DNA of 64,000 bases, taken from positions 124,001 to 188,000 of the forward strand of contig JARKVD010000017.1 in the NCBI GenBank assembly GCA_029851835.1, in the 5' to 3' direction. The number at the start of each line of letters is the position of its first letter. The stretch's first letter is position 1. Shown one piece after another: positions 1 through 10,219 of the stretch. This DNA is from Clostridium sp. (GTDB lineage Bacteria > Bacillota > Clostridia > Clostridiales > Clostridiaceae). The notes under the pieces were generated by a model that saw only the letters and a program-made list of their open reading frames with translations, was not told where the DNA came from and ran no database searches. A program made the position numbers and the translations under genes.

Positions 1-165
1 GCAGTACTTTTGAAACTTATTTATAGTGTTTTCAGCACACTCTTTAGACAAAATACACAAACTAATTTTGTTTCTTTTTATCTCTTCTTCACAGGCATTA
101 TAACCTTCAACTAAATTTCTTGACTTTTTTGCAATACCTAAAAAGTTTAAAAATTTATTCTGCAT
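1..165 (-). CDS. ylxQ: L7Ae/L30e-family RNA-binding protein YlxQ, N-terminal part (runs off window)
   Basis: Not in the ORF track because it runs off the left edge. The minus strand reads 55 open codons starting MQNKFLNFLGIAKKSRNLVEG. The ATG overlaps the end of rnpM by 11 nt. A start of the type 'LGxAxKARxLxxG' after YlxR and NusA is typical of YlxQ, a small L7Ae/L30e-fold protein that binds kink-turn-like RNA and is encoded between ylxR and infB in Firmicutes. Only the first half or so is present, so the family call rests on this N-terminal motif plus gene order. It would be the last visible gene of the rimP-nusA-rnpM operon. Confidence 0.85.
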   Translation of the reverse strand, partial: MQNKFLNFLGIAKKSRNLVEGYNACEEEIKRNKISLCILSKECAENTINKFQKYC

Positions 166-424
166 CTGCTATCTCTTCCTTAAGTTTATCATATATTTCG
201 TCATTTATTTTACATTCTAAGTTTCTCTCTAATCTTTTTGTTTTAACAGCTTTTTCAAGGCAGGCACTATCTCTGCATATATATGCTCCCCTGCCTGGCT
301 TTTTACCGTTTAAATCTATTGATATCTCATTTTCTTTATTTTTTACAACTCTGATAAGTTCCTTCTTTGGTTTCATTTCCATGCATCCAGTGCACATTCT
401 TTGAGGTATCTTTTTAACTTTCAT
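155..424 (-). CDS. rnpM: YlxR/RnpM, RNA-binding RNase P modulator
   Basis: About 89 residues. The protein shows the YlxR pattern KKIPQRMCTGCMEMKPKKEL near the N-terminus, then GRGAYICRD in the middle, as expected of the DUF448 family. Work in Bacillus subtilis renamed YlxR as RnpM because it binds the RNase P RNA; I assign that role by family only. The ORF track begins at a GTG (433), but an AGGTGA ribosome site sits five bases before the ATG at 424, which also matches the family start (MKVKKIP). It lies 14 bases after nusA and overlaps ylxQ, so it is co-transcribed with both. Confidence 0.9.
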   Translation of the reverse strand: MKVKKIPQRMCTGCMEMKPKKELIRVVKNKENEISIDLNGKKPGRGAYICRDSACLEKAVKTKRLERNLECKINDEIYDKLKEEIADAE

Positions 425-438
425 AAAGCTCACCTCTC

Positions 439-1542
439 TTATAGAGTTTCTTCTTGAGCATCTTCCACTATTTTAGCTTCAGCCGCCTCTGCTTGAGACT
501 TGCTCTTTATATCTATCTTCCATCCAGTCAGCCTAGCTGCTAATCTAACGTTTTGACCTTCTTTACCTATTGCTAGTGATAATTGATTATCATCAACAAC
601 CACCTTAGCACTCTTGCTATCCTCGTCTATATCAACTGATAAAACTTTTGCAGGGCTTAAGGCATGAGCAATATACTCCTCCGGAAGTTTGCTCCACTTA
701 ATTATGTCAATCTTCTCATTTTTAAGTTCGTTAACGATGTTCTGAACTCTTGTTCCTTTAGGTCCTACGCAAGCCCCCATTGGATCAACATCTTCCTCTT
801 TTGAGAATACAGCAATCTTAGTTCTTGAACCTGCTTCTCTTGAAATACTCTTAATCTCAACAATTCCGCTATAGATTTCTGGAACCTCAAGTTCAAATAG
901 TCTTTTAACTAAGCCTGGGTGAGTTCTAGATACAATAATTTGTGGTCCTTTAGAACTCTTTTTAACCTCACAAATATAAAGCTTTAATTTCTCATTGAAA
1001 ATATATGATTCACCTGGCATCTGCTCATTTGGACCTAATACCGCCTCAAGCTTTCCAAGATCTATAAATACATTTCCTCTATCTTTTCTTAAAACTACAC
1101 CTGTTATAATGTCAAATTCTTTAGTTATAAATTCATTATATATAAGATTTCTTTCAGCTTCTTTAATCCTTTGAATTACAACCTGCTTAGCTGCTTGTGC
1201 TGCAACTCTTCCAAAATCTCTAGGAGTTATTTCTATTTCTGCAATATCTTCTAAAGTATATCTTGGATTAATTTCTCTAGCATCTTCTAAAGAAATTTCG
1301 ATAACATCATCAAAAACCTCTTCTACAACTTCCTTTAAAGAATATACGTGAGTTTCTCCATTTTCTCTGTTAACCCACACTCTAACATTTTGTTCCTTAG
1401 CATGAGATTTTGCAAAATTCTTTTTGTAAGCTGCAACTAGTGCATCTTCGATTGTACTAAAAAGCATTTCCTCGCTTATCCCTTTTTCAACAACAAGCTG
1501 CTTTGCTGCCTCAATAAATTCTTCTTTAAATCCGGTGCTCAT
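439..1542 (-). CDS. nusA: Transcription termination/antitermination factor NusA
   Basis: 367 residues, the short Gram-positive form without the C-terminal acidic repeats of E. coli NusA. Domains in order: N-terminal RNA-polymerase-binding domain (about 1-130), S1 domain (about 140-205, GVVLRKDRGNVFIDLGKLEA), then KH1 and KH2 (about 225-345), with MGACVGPKGTRVQNIVNEL and LSLAIGKEGQNVRLAARLTG as the two GxxG loops. NusA binds RNA polymerase and nascent RNA, prolongs pauses and promotes intrinsic termination. It has a strong AAGGAGG ribosome site and lies 16 bases after rimP. A terminator-like hairpin in the operon leader suggests autoregulation (see the leader entry). Confidence 0.98.
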   Translation of the reverse strand: MSTGFKEEFIEAAKQLVVEKGISEEMLFSTIEDALVAAYKKNFAKSHAKEQNVRVWVNRENGETHVYSLKEVVEEVFDDVIEISLEDAREINPRYTLEDIAEIEITPRDFGRVAAQAAKQVVIQRIKEAERNLIYNEFITKEFDIITGVVLRKDRGNVFIDLGKLEAVLGPNEQMPGESYIFNEKLKLYICEVKKSSKGPQIIVSRTHPGLVKRLFELEVPEIYSGIVEIKSISREAGSRTKIAVFSKEEDVDPMGACVGPKGTRVQNIVNELKNEKIDIIKWSKLPEEYIAHALSPAKVLSVDIDEDSKSAKVVVDDNQLSLAIGKEGQNVRLAARLTGWKIDIKSKSQAEAAEAKIVEDAQEETL

Positions 1543-1558
1543 TTTTTGTACTTCCTCC

Positions 1559-2014
1559 TTATAAAGTTGGGTTTAAAGTAACTATAGAAACCTTTGACAT
1601 TGGTACTGTAACCTCGTTGTTTTCAACTTCTAAAGTTAAGCTTTCACCATCAAACTTCTTTAATACCCCTTCAATTTTTTTCTTTCCTTCAACTAATGCT
1701 GATAATTTTACAGCTACCTCAGTATTCATATATCTTTCAAAATGTTCCTTTGTAAATAAAGTTCTGAATACTCCAGGTGATGAAACTTCCAAAGTGTATT
1801 CTTCCACTATTGGATCTTCAACATCTAGCATTTCACTAACAAGCCTACTAACTGAAACACAGTCATTTAATGCAACACCAGTATCTTTATCTATGTAAAC
1901 TCTTAAAATGTTTTGTCCACCTTCGCGAACATACTCTAAGTGATAAAGGTCAAAGCCTTGTTTAACTACGATATTCTCAATCTTGTCATTTAATCTTTCA
2001 ACAACACTACTCAT
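1559..2014 (-). CDS. rimP: Ribosome maturation factor RimP
   Basis: 151 residues, normal family length. It has the RimP N-terminal alpha/beta domain with LYHLEYVREGGQNILRVYID and the conserved EVSSPGVFRTL element at about 77-87, followed by an SH3-like C-terminal domain. RimP binds the 30S subunit and assists early head assembly. ATG start with AAGGAGGAG nine bases upstream. First gene of the rimP-nusA-rnpM-ylxQ operon, driven by the promoter at 2179-2207. Confidence 0.97.
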   Translation of the reverse strand: MSSVVERLNDKIENIVVKQGFDLYHLEYVREGGQNILRVYIDKDTGVALNDCVSVSRLVSEMLDVEDPIVEEYTLEVSSPGVFRTLFTKEHFERYMNTEVAVKLSALVEGKKKIEGVLKKFDGESLTLEVENNEVTVPMSKVSIVTLNPTL

Positions 2015-2080
2015 AATTCAACTCCTCCTTACTTATTATATTGCCATTAATACCTAAATAATAAACCTATTATTTATAAT

Positions 2081-2139
2081 TAAAACGCAACTATGAGTTG
2101 CGCTTTAATAAATAGAGAGTAGGCAAAAATCCTACTCTC
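2081..2139 (-). promoter_or_regulatory. Two hairpins in the rimP-nusA leader, the second terminator-like
   Basis: On the minus strand, downstream of the predicted start of transcription, a 9-bp stem GAGAGTAGG/CCTACTCTC (2115-2139) is followed by a 7-bp stem CGCAACT/AGTTGCG (2086-2102) that runs into TTTTAATT. The second hairpin has the form of a weak intrinsic terminator placed before rimP. This suggests attenuation of the nusA operon. It could instead be a processing site, or the end of polC read-through. Confidence 0.55.
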
Positions 2140-2178
2140 CTCAAAATTTATTATCTTCATAGTTTATCTTCAAAATTT

Positions 2179-2207
2179 ATTATACCACACTACTTTTTAT
2201 TATGCAA
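2179..2207 (-). promoter_or_regulatory. Sigma-A-type promoter of the rimP-nusA operon
   Basis: Minus strand: -35 TTGCAT, 17-bp spacer, -10 TATAAT preceded by TGG (extended -10). A near-consensus vegetative promoter about 165 nt upstream of the rimP start. Confidence 0.7.
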
Positions 2208-2284
2208 CGGTTTCGAGACTTTAATACATATTCTACCACTTTCCTAGAGAAAAAGTGAAAAATAAAGGATGAACAATTATGATA

Positions 2285-2368
2285 GAAACTCTTACTAAGT
2301 TTCTAAAAACAGCTAAATCAAAGATTCAACTATTTTATTTAACTCTCTCATAATTCAAGCTCACTTAT
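2285..2368 (-). repeat. Degenerate copy of the dispersed intergenic repeat
   Basis: Read on the minus strand it contains ATAAGTGAGC, then after an insert AATCTTTGATTT, then GAAACTTAGTAAGAGTTTC. These match in order the blocks of the better copies at 58.8 and 36.3 kb, but the spacing is disrupted. Weak but suggestive. Confidence 0.35.
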
Positions 2369-2438
2369 AAACCTAAAAGAATTCCGTAGGAACTATTACC
2401 TAAATCCTTCATATTTAATTTTTAATTTTTAATTTTAT

Positions 2439-5400
2439 TTAGAACAAGCTAAGCTGGTTTGTTTCTGGCAAATCTCCAATAGCTCCATGGCTAGCTAATG
2501 CTTCAACCACAGTTTTAGTAGCCTTGCTTCGAAGTCTAAGATCTTCTTTTGAAATAAACTCTCCATCATTTCTAGCTTCTCCTATAGCCTTAGCAGCATT
2601 TTCACCAACACCAGCAAGACCACTAATGGGAATTCTAATATAATCCCCTTCTATAGTAAATTTAACAGGATCTGATTTATAAACATCTACAGGTAAAAAT
2701 TTTATACCCCTCTTATACATCTCATAACAAAGTTCAAGGGTGGTTAAAAGACCTTTCTCCTTTGTTCCAATGTTATTACCGAGTGCATTAAGTTCATCCA
2801 TAGTATGCTTTATAGCTTCTTCACCTTTTACTACTAAATCCCCATCAAAATCATCTGCTCTTACAGTAAAATAAGTTGCATAATAAGCTTTAGGGTAATA
2901 AACCTTAAAGTATGCTATTCTAATAGCCATCATAACATAAGCAACGGCGTGACCTTTAGGGAACATGTACTTGATTCTCTTACAAGATTCAATGTACCAA
3001 TCAGGAACATTATGCTCTCTCATAATAGCTTCAAATTCCTCTGAAACTCCTTTTCCCTTTCTAACCTTCTCCATAATTGTAAAGGCTGTTTTAGGTTCAA
3101 GCCCCTTATAAATAAGATAAACCATGATATCATCTCTCGTTGAAATACAATCTTTCAGTGTGGTATACCCTTCTTTAATAAAATACTGTGCATTATTAAG
3201 CCAAACGTCAGTACCGTGAGAAAGCCCCGAAATACGCACTAAATCTGAGAAGGTTTTAGGTTGCGTATCTAAAAGCATCTGTCTAACGAATTTTGTACCA
3301 AATTCCGGTATACCATAGCATCCAACTTCACAGCCAAGTTCCTCTGGAGTTAATCCTAAGGCTTCTGTTCCAGTGAATAGACTTAGCACCTTTTCATCTG
3401 ACAATGGAACACTTTGAGGACTTACCCCTGTTAAATCTTGCAACATTCTAAGCATGGTAGGATCGTCGTGTCCAAGAATATCAAGCTTAAGAAGTCTACC
3501 ACTGATAGAGTGATAATCAAAGTGAGTAGTTATTATATCAGAGTTAGGATCATCTGCAGGGTGTTGTATTGGACAGAAATTAAATATCTCATTATCCGCA
3601 GGAACAACCATGATACCACCAGGGTGTTGCCCCGACGTCCTTTTAACCCCTGTGCACCCTATAGTAAGCCTTTCAATTTCAGCATTAGTTGTATTTATGT
3701 TTCTTTCATCTAAATATTTTTTAACATATCCATAGGCTGTTTTATCAGCTATAGTTCCAATTGTTCCAGCTTTAAATGTATGACCTTTTCCGAATAAAAC
3801 CTCTGTATATCTGTGTATATCAGCTTGGTTGTCTCCAGAGAAGTTAAGATCGATATCCGGCTCCTTATCACCTTCAAATCCAAGGAAGGTTTCAAAAGGT
3901 ATATCATGGCCCTCTCTATTATAAGGTGTTCCGCAAACTACACAATCCTTTGGTGGTAAGTCAACTCCAGAGTTAACAGAACCGTCCATAATAAACTCGC
4001 TATTTTTACACTTAGGACATACATAATGTGGTGGGAGTCCATTAACCTCTGTAATATCGGACATGGTTGCAACGAATGAAGATCCAACAGATCCCCTAGA
4101 ACCAACCAGATACCCATCACTGTAAGATTTCGCCACAAGCTTTTGAGCAATTAGATACAGAACGGCATACCCATTATTGATAATGGAGTTAAGCTCTTTA
4201 TCTAATCTCTTTTGTATTACTTCCGGAAGATTATCTCCATAAATAGACCTAACCTTATTCATGGTCATATTTCTTATATCATCTTCTGCTCCTTCAATTT
4301 TAGGAGCATAAGTTTCATCTGGGATAGGCTTCACCGCCTCAACCAAGCTCTCAATATATTGAGGGTTGGTAATTACTACTTCTTTTGCCTTTGCTTCGCC
4401 TAAATAAGAAAATTCCCTAAGCATTTCTGTTGTAGTTTTAAAATAAAGCGGCGGCTGATCATCTGCATCATCAAAGCCTTTACCTGCCATAAGAATTCTT
4501 CTAAATACTTCATCCTTTGGCTCTAAGAAATGGACATCACCTGTAGCCACAACTTTTTTGTTATAATACTCTCCAAGTTCTACTATTTTTTTATTTAAAT
4601 CCCTTAGTCCATCATCATCTTTGACCATACCTTTTTTCTTTAAGAACTCATTATTTCCTATAGGCTGTATTTCTAGATAATCATAAAACTCAACAATTTT
4701 CCTCATATCCTCAACAGTTTTACCACCCATTACTGCCCTGAAAACTTCTCCAGCTTCACAAGCAGAACCTATAATAAGTCCATCCCTATATTCTTCTATC
4801 AAACTCTTCGGAAGTCTCGGTCTTCTTTGATAATAATCTAAGTTAGATTGAGATATTAATTTATATAAATTCTTAAGTCCGCTTTGATTTTTAGCTAGGA
4901 TAATAACATGGTAAGTGGCTGCTTTTTTTACATCAAAGTTCTTTAAATACTCTTTATTAACCATTTCCATATTTTCAATGCCTCTTTCCTTAAGCATGTT
5001 AAAGAACTTCATAAGAATATCTCCTGTAGCCTTAGCATCATCCACAGCCCTATGATGGTTTTCCAGGGAAATATTTAAATGATCACAAAGATTATTTAAC
5101 TTGTGTCTTTTCAGCTCAGGTAGCAAGAATCTAGCCAATGGAAGTGTATCAATTACTCCATTTTTAAATTCAATACCAAGTCTGCTACAGTTAACCTTTA
5201 TGAACCCTGTATCGAAATCAGCATTATGAGCAGCTAATACAGCGCCTTTTGCAAAATCCATAAATCTTGGAAGAACATCATTTATAGTCTTGCAATCTTT
5301 AACCATATCATTGGTTATCCCTGTTAATTCAGTTATCTTGTATGGAATATTTCTTCTAGGATTAATAAGCTCATTAAACCTGTCAACTACCTGGCCATTC

Positions 5401-6779
5401 TCTATTTTAACAGCTCCAATTTCTATGATACTGTCTTCATTACTTGAAAAACCAGTAGTTTCAATATCAAATACAACACAAGGTTCATCAAAACCTTTGC
5501 CTCTACATCCTGTTGCTATAGCTACTCCATCATTTACAAGATATCCCTCTACCCCATAAATAATTTTTATGCCATATTTTTTTCCCGCATCTTGAGCTTC
5601 TGGGAAAGCTTGCGCAACCCCATGGTCTGTAATAGCAATCGCTTTATGTCCCCACTTTGCTGCTGTAGCAACCAATTTAGATGGTGGAACAAGACCATCC
5701 ATAGCACTCATAGTTGTATGGGCATGGAGTTCCACCCTTTTCTCTTCACTACTATCTATTCTCTCTGTCGCTTTAAGCTTAACGATAGATTTGGCATTAA
5801 GAACTAAATCCCTTGAAAATCTATCAATCTCAACTTCTCCATAAACCTTGCAGCAAGTTCCTACTTTAAGCTCCTCAAGAAGTTTTTCTGCTTCCTCATT
5901 AGTTTTTGTATAAAGCTTAACCGTAATAGAACTTCCATAATCAGTAATATATAATGATGGATAAATTCTTCCACTTTTTGCTTCAAATATATTTACCTTA
6001 AATATATCACCTGCAACTGCAACCCTGCCTGACCCCATATTAAGCTCAGACATTTCTGTAGTTTCTTCGTTTATATTTCTATTTCCATAAACCACATTGG
6101 CATCAAGAGGCTCCTTACTTCTGCCTTTATATCCCCCTCTTTCCTGCCATGAACCACCTTTTTTCTCACCCTTATTTTCTTTAGGCTTATCTTTAGGTTT
6201 ATCCTCCGACTTACCAGTAACCTTAGGGGCAGTTGCTATAATTTCTTTTACAATTCTCTTTTCCTCAATTTCTCTTTCCAGGATATAATCTTCCTCTATT
6301 GCAGATTCATCATAGTATATCTCCACACTTGCTCTTATGTTAAACATATTATATATCTCTGAAGCAATTAATCTATCAACACCTTTAGAGGAAAGCATTT
6401 TCGTAATAAAAGCATTAGATAAACCAACTTTTATTTTATCTTCCTCTACAGTTTTTATTGCTTTTAAAAGACTAGTTTTAGAAGATGGAAAAGATGAGGC
6501 AAGAGAGTTTACCACATCTATCCAATACTCTCCAACCACATCTTCTATACCAACATGCTCTACATCTTTATACCATAGAAGGTCAACATTTCCTAAATCA
6601 TTAAGTTTCGCTTTAACAACACAGCCAATATTTTCACGCATGGCTTCATCTAAATTAACTTTATGCTTTAAAACAACCTTAACTCTGTCACTCTGCTTTA
6701 GGTATTGGACCTTATATATATTTATATCTTCATATATAGGAAACCTATTATCATATCCTAGGAGTTCTGCCAGTGTCAT
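2439..6779 (-). CDS. polC: DNA polymerase III alpha subunit, Gram-positive PolC type
   Basis: 1446 residues, normal for PolC. Order: N-terminal region, a lysine-rich linker near 190-225, OB fold, PHP domain starting near 348 ([13 protein letters not shown]), inserted DnaQ-like 3'-5' exonuclease near 435 ([21 protein letters not shown]), then the polymerase palm and fingers with [14 protein letters not shown] (about 893) and [10 protein letters not shown] (about 975) carrying catalytic aspartates. [10 protein letters not shown]...CVVCGTPY zinc motif lies between them. The protein ends in QLSLF, the sliding-clamp binding motif known for PolC. It is the replicative polymerase of low-GC Gram-positives. 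It lies 13 bases after ispG in one long run from dxr. Confidence 0.98.
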   Translation of the reverse strand: MTLAELLGYDNRFPIYEDINIYKVQYLKQSDRVKVVLKHKVNLDEAMRENIGCVVKAKLNDLGNVDLLWYKDVEHVGIEDVVGEYWIDVVNSLASSFPSSKTSLLKAIKTVEEDKIKVGLSNAFITKMLSSKGVDRLIASEIYNMFNIRASVEIYYDESAIEEDYILEREIEEKRIVKEIIATAPKVTGKSEDKPKDKPKENKGEKKGGSWQERGGYKGRSKEPLDANVVYGNRNINEETTEMSELNMGSGRVAVAGDIFKVNIFEAKSGRIYPSLYITDYGSSITVKLYTKTNEEAEKLLEELKVGTCCKVYGEVEIDRFSRDLVLNAKSIVKLKATERIDSSEEKRVELHAHTTMSAMDGLVPPSKLVATAAKWGHKAIAITDHGVAQAFPEAQDAGKKYGIKIIYGVEGYLVNDGVAIATGCRGKGFDEPCVVFDIETTGFSSNEDSIIEIGAVKIENGQVVDRFNELINPRRNIPYKITELTGITNDMVKDCKTINDVLPRFMDFAKGAVLAAHNADFDTGFIKVNCSRLGIEFKNGVIDTLPLARFLLPELKRHKLNNLCDHLNISLENHHRAVDDAKATGDILMKFFNMLKERGIENMEMVNKEYLKNFDVKKAATYHVIILAKNQSGLKNLYKLISQSNLDYYQRRPRLPKSLIEEYRDGLIIGSACEAGEVFRAVMGGKTVEDMRKIVEFYDYLEIQPIGNNEFLKKKGMVKDDDGLRDLNKKIVELGEYYNKKVVATGDVHFLEPKDEVFRRILMAGKGFDDADDQPPLYFKTTTEMLREFSYLGEAKAKEVVITNPQYIESLVEAVKPIPDETYAPKIEGAEDDIRNMTMNKVRSIYGDNLPEVIQKRLDKELNSIINNGYAVLYLIAQKLVAKSYSDGYLVGSRGSVGSSFVATMSDITEVNGLPPHYVCPKCKNSEFIMDGSVNSGVDLPPKDCVVCGTPYNREGHDIPFETFLGFEGDKEPDIDLNFSGDNQADIHRYTEVLFGKGHTFKAGTIGTIADKTAYGYVKKYLDERNINTTNAEIERLTIGCTGVKRTSGQHPGGIMVVPADNEIFNFCPIQHPADDPNSDIITTHFDYHSISGRLLKLDILGHDDPTMLRMLQDLTGVSPQSVPLSDEKVLSLFTGTEALGLTPEELGCEVGCYGIPEFGTKFVRQMLLDTQPKTFSDLVRISGLSHGTDVWLNNAQYFIKEGYTTLKDCISTRDDIMVYLIYKGLEPKTAFTIMEKVRKGKGVSEEFEAIMREHNVPDWYIESCKRIKYMFPKGHAVAYVMMAIRIAYFKVYYPKAYYATYFTVRADDFDGDLVVKGEEAIKHTMDELNALGNNIGTKEKGLLTTLELCYEMYKRGIKFLPVDVYKSDPVKFTIEGDYIRIPISGLAGVGENAAKAIGEARNDGEFISKEDLRLRSKATKTVVEALASHGAIGDLPETNQLSLF

Positions 6780-6792
6780 ATAGTACCTCCTA

Positions 6793-7842
6793 TTATAGTT
6801 TCTCTATCTCCTTAATCAGTTCATCAAGCAGTTCATCTTCTTTAACAGTTTTTACAACTTGACCTTTTCTAAAAATAATACCCTGACCTTTACCACCAGC
6901 GATACCTACATCAGCCTCTCTTGCTTCTCCTGGACCATTAACAACACAACCCATAATAGCCACTTTTATATTCTTATTCAAATGACCTAGTCGCTTTTCT
7001 GCTTCTTCAGCAATTTTAATAAGATTTATTTGCGTTCTTCCGCAAGTAGGGCAAGATACAAACTGAATCCCTTCTTTAAGAAGTCCTAGAGATTTTAATA
7101 TTTCTCTTCCTACTTTCACTTCTTCTGTAACATCTCCAGTTAACGATACCCTAATGGTATCCCCTATACCTTGAGCTAGAAGAGCCCCAATACCAACACT
7201 TGATTTTATTGATCCTCTCCAAACGGTTCCCGCTTCAGTTACACCAAGATGTAATGGATAATTAACTTCTTTAGAAACTAAGTTATACGCTTCTATCATT
7301 TGAATTACATCAGAAGATTTTATAGATATTATTATATCATGAAAATCTACAGCTTCTAGTATCCTTACATGACTTAAAGCACTTTCTGCTAAAGCTTCGC
7401 TACAAACTCTTCCATATTTTTCTAATATATCTTTTTCCAAAGAGCCAGAATTAACTCCAATTCTGATAGGAATATTCTTTGCTTTAGCAGCCTTTGCAAC
7501 TATTTCTACCTTTTCCATACTTCCTATATTACCAGGATTGATTCTAATTTTAGATATTCCATTTTCAATAACCTTTAAAGCCAATCTATAATCAAAATGT
7601 ATATCAGCCACTACAGGTATATTTACTCTTGAAACTATTTCTTTTATTGCCTCTGCAGCTTCCATGTCTGGTACTGCACACCTTACTATATCGCACCCTG
7701 CTTCTTCAAGACTTAAAATCTGGGCAACTGTAGCTTCTACATCTCGTGTGTCTGTATTAGTCATAGATTGAACTGCTACTTTGGCCTCTCCACCAACATA
7801 TACATTTCCAACCTTAACTTTTCTCGTTTTTCTTTTTTCCAT
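6793..7842 (-). CDS. ispG: 4-hydroxy-3-methylbut-2-en-1-yl diphosphate synthase
   Basis: 349 residues. N-terminal TIM barrel beginning with [19 protein letters not shown] and C-terminal [4Fe-4S] domain with cysteines in [10 protein letters not shown] and [13 protein letters not shown]. It converts MEcPP to HMBPP in the methylerythritol phosphate pathway, one of the last steps to isoprenoid precursors. It follows rseP so closely that the rseP TAG stop forms part of its TAGGAGG ribosome site. Dxr, the committed step of the same pathway, is two genes upstream, so dxr-rseP-ispG form a functional group feeding UppS substrates. Confidence 0.98.
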   Translation of the reverse strand: MEKRKTRKVKVGNVYVGGEAKVAVQSMTNTDTRDVEATVAQILSLEEAGCDIVRCAVPDMEAAEAIKEIVSRVNIPVVADIHFDYRLALKVIENGISKIRINPGNIGSMEKVEIVAKAAKAKNIPIRIGVNSGSLEKDILEKYGRVCSEALAESALSHVRILEAVDFHDIIISIKSSDVIQMIEAYNLVSKEVNYPLHLGVTEAGTVWRGSIKSSVGIGALLAQGIGDTIRVSLTGDVTEEVKVGREILKSLGLLKEGIQFVSCPTCGRTQINLIKIAEEAEKRLGHLNKNIKVAIMGCVVNGPGEAREADVGIAGGKGQGIIFRKGQVVKTVKEDELLDELIKEIEKL

Positions 7843-7850
7843 ACTTCCTC

Positions 7851-8888
7851 CTAAAACTTAATAGGATTAACAATATCTTTAATTAACACAAAGGCCATTA
7901 AGCCCATTAATATCAAAAATCCATAATAGTTTATCGTTGCAACCTTTTCCTTATCCACTTCTTTTCCCGTAATAATCTGGAATAAAAGAAGGAAAATCCA
8001 TCCTCCATCTAAAGCAGGGAAAGGTATAATATTAAACACAGCCAGCTGAACGCTTAAAAGTGACATAAAAAATAATAGTGTTAATATGCCTTGCTCTGCT
8101 GCTTTGCTCGAAATTTTTATAATACTGATAGGACCACCAACATCATCAGCATTAACTTTTCCTTTAAATAATTGTCCAAAAAAACCAAAGGTCTGTCTTA
8201 TGGTACTACCCGTTTGATTTACTCCATATCCTATAGCTTGAAAGAAATTAGGCCTAACATACTTACTGCCAACACCAATTAAATACCTACCTTCTTCAGC
8301 ATTGTATTTAGGTGTTAAATCAAAGCTCAATTCACTGCCTTCTCTTTTAACTTTCACATTAACTGGATTACCTTCACCAACTATTATCTCATTCAAGAAG
8401 TCCTCCCAAGTAGTTACCATCTTTCCATTAACCTGTTCAATTACATCTCCTGTTTGTAATCCAACTTCCATAGCAGGTGACCCTTCTACAACTGTATCTA
8501 TAATATTTGTTGAATGACCACGTATCCCACCAACTAAAGCAAAGAATATAATAGCCATTATCAAATTCATTATTGGTCCAGCAGCGACAATTGTAAGTTT
8601 CTGAAAAGATGTTTTATTTGAAAAAGCCCTTGAATCTACAACTTCCACATCATCCTCTTCCCCATACATCTTAACATAACCGCCTATAGGTAGCGCTTTA
8701 ATAAGATATTCAGTTTCCTTCCCCTTTACAGAAAACAGCTTTGGTCCCATTCCTAAAGAAAATTCAAGGACCTTTACACCATTAACCTTAGCCATTATAA
8801 AATGTCCAAGTTCATGACCTATAATTAGTACACTAAATGCAAGTAATGCCATTATTGCATATGGTATAAATGTAATTATACTTTGCAA
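7851..8888 (-). CDS. rseP: Site-2 intramembrane zinc metalloprotease RseP/RasP
   Basis: 345 residues, starting at TTG with GGGGAG seven bases upstream. The first transmembrane segment carries the zinc site GHELGH (about 25-30); a single PDZ domain follows (about 125-205, [13 protein letters not shown]); the last membrane segments carry [11 protein letters not shown], the third zinc ligand motif. The family cuts anti-sigma factors and signal-peptide remnants inside the membrane; the substrate here is unknown. It lies between dxr and ispG, as in many Firmicutes. Confidence 0.96.
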   Translation of the reverse strand: MQSIITFIPYAIMALLAFSVLIIGHELGHFIMAKVNGVKVLEFSLGMGPKLFSVKGKETEYLIKALPIGGYVKMYGEEDDVEVVDSRAFSNKTSFQKLTIVAAGPIMNLIMAIIFFALVGGIRGHSTNIIDTVVEGSPAMEVGLQTGDVIEQVNGKMVTTWEDFLNEIIVGEGNPVNVKVKREGSELSFDLTPKYNAEEGRYLIGVGSKYVRPNFFQAIGYGVNQTGSTIRQTFGFFGQLFKGKVNADDVGGPISIIKISSKAAEQGILTLLFFMSLLSVQLAVFNIIPFPALDGGWIFLLLFQIITGKEVDKEKVATINYYGFLILMGLMAFVLIKDIVNPIKF

Positions 8889-8916
8889 TACTTTTCTCCC
8901 CTTTCTTTAAACCAAT

Positions 8917-10074
8917 CTACTTTACATATTTCTTTAAAACATATTCTCTTACTTTTCTATCTATGTCTAAAACTTGATCTAAAGTAGGGTTTTCTACAAA
9001 TTCAAATTCATTCATTGAGCGCTCTATAATTTCCTCAATTTGAAGATAAGATATCTTTTCATCTAAGAATAGTTCTACTGCAATCTCGTTAGCTCCATTA
9101 TATATTGCTGGCATATTACCACCCATTTTTCCAGCTTTATAAGCAAGCTCCAAACATCTAAATGTGTCCATATCAGGTTCTTCAAAAGTAAGTGTTGATG
9201 CCTCCCTAAAGTTTAAAGAATGAGCTACAGCCTTATTTCTCTTTGGATAGCATAAAGCATATTGTATGGGTAACCTCATATCTGTAGATCCAAGCTGCGC
9301 AATAATTGATCCATCCACATATTCAACCATTGAATGAACAATACTTTGTGGATGCACTACAACTTCTATATTTTCATAATCTACTCCAAATAGGAAGTGA
9401 GCTTCAATTACCTCAAGACCTTTATTTACTAAAGTGGACGAATCAATAGAAATCTTTCTTCCCATATTCCACTTAGGATGCTTTAATGCCTGACTCGGTG
9501 TTATATTTTTCAATTCTTGTCTTCCTCTTCCTCTAAAAGGTCCTCCCGAAGCTGTAAGAATAATTTTATTCACATCACTTCTTTCATTTCCTTGCAGACA
9601 TTGAAATATAGCACCATGTTCTGAATCAACAGGCAGTATCTTTACACCATTTTCTTTTGCTTCTGCCATAACTATATCACCAGCAACAACTAAAGTTTCC
9701 TTATTAGCCAGTGCAATATTCTTCTTTGATCTTATGGCTTTAATTGTAGGCTTTAGCCCCGCAATTCCAACCACTGAAGTAAGCACCGTATCAACTTCTT
9801 CTAAGGTTGCAATTTGCTCTAAAGCTTCTTCACCACCGTAAATTTCGCACTGCATATTGGCCTTTTCACAATATTCTTTAACCCTTTCAAAGCAATCTGA
9901 ATCCGTTACACCAATATATTTTGGCTTAAATTCTTCTATTATATCCACCAGCTTTTCAAAGTTTCTGTGAGCTGTTACCCCTACTAGCCTTACCCCATTT
10001 TCTGCATCCCTAATTACGTCCAAGGCTTGAGTTCCTATGGAACCAGTAACCCCAAGTATACTAATATTTTTCAC
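8917..10074 (-). CDS. dxr: 1-deoxy-D-xylulose-5-phosphate reductoisomerase
   Basis: 385 residues. NADPH-binding ISILGVTGSIGTQALDV at the N-terminus, LANKETLVVAG in the middle, and the metal and substrate segment LPVDSEHGAIFQCL followed by ASGGPFRG. It converts DXP to MEP, the committed step of the MEP isoprenoid pathway. The start is GTG with GAAGGAG eight to nine bases upstream. It has its own promoter and is insulated from cdsA by a terminator, so it begins the dxr-rseP-ispG-polC unit. Confidence 0.98.
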   Translation of the reverse strand: MKNISILGVTGSIGTQALDVIRDAENGVRLVGVTAHRNFEKLVDIIEEFKPKYIGVTDSDCFERVKEYCEKANMQCEIYGGEEALEQIATLEEVDTVLTSVVGIAGLKPTIKAIRSKKNIALANKETLVVAGDIVMAEAKENGVKILPVDSEHGAIFQCLQGNERSDVNKIILTASGGPFRGRGRQELKNITPSQALKHPKWNMGRKISIDSSTLVNKGLEVIEAHFLFGVDYENIEVVVHPQSIVHSMVEYVDGSIIAQLGSTDMRLPIQYALCYPKRNKAVAHSLNFREASTLTFEEPDMDTFRCLELAYKAGKMGGNMPAIYNGANEIAVELFLDEKISYLQIEEIIERSMNEFEFVENPTLDQVLDIDRKVREYVLKKYVK

Positions 10075-10125
10075 TTGTATCTCTCCTTCACTCTTAGCTA
10101 ACTTATATGGTTAAATATATACATA

Positions 10126-10154
10126 ATTATACCCCATAACCCTTCAGATTACAA
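10126..10154 (-). promoter_or_regulatory. Sigma-A-type promoter of dxr
   Basis: Minus strand: TTGTAA, 17-bp spacer, TATAAT, about 50 nt before the dxr GTG. Confidence 0.65.
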
Positions 10155-10165
10155 AAATATAATAT

Positions 10166-10206
10166 TAAAAAGGTGTTAATATTGAGTTCCCCAATATTAA
10201 CACCTT
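10166..10206 (-). terminator. Intrinsic terminator after cdsA
   Basis: Perfect 15-bp stem AAGGTGTTAATATTG / CAATATTAACACCTT with a 7-nt loop, followed on the minus strand by TTTAATATTA. It sits 14 bases beyond the cdsA stop. Confidence 0.85.
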
Positions 10207-10219
10207 AAACCTTTTTATT

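Larger units (their letters stand above)
2015..2438. other. 424-bp intergenic region between polC and rimP
   Basis: No coding region seen. It holds a minus-strand promoter for rimP, about 150 nt of 5' leader with two hairpins, and a decayed copy of the window's dispersed repeat near 2285-2368. No clear intrinsic terminator with a U-tract follows polC; a run of AATTTTTAA-type repeats sits just after its stop codon. Confidence 0.7.

Noticed and set aside
3938-4150. 70-aa minus-strand ORF within polC
   Set aside because: Alternative frame inside polC, on the same strand, without start signals.
6337-6783. 148-aa plus-strand ORF over the start of polC
   Set aside because: Antisense shadow of polC; no ribosome site and low-complexity Ser/Leu/Ile composition.
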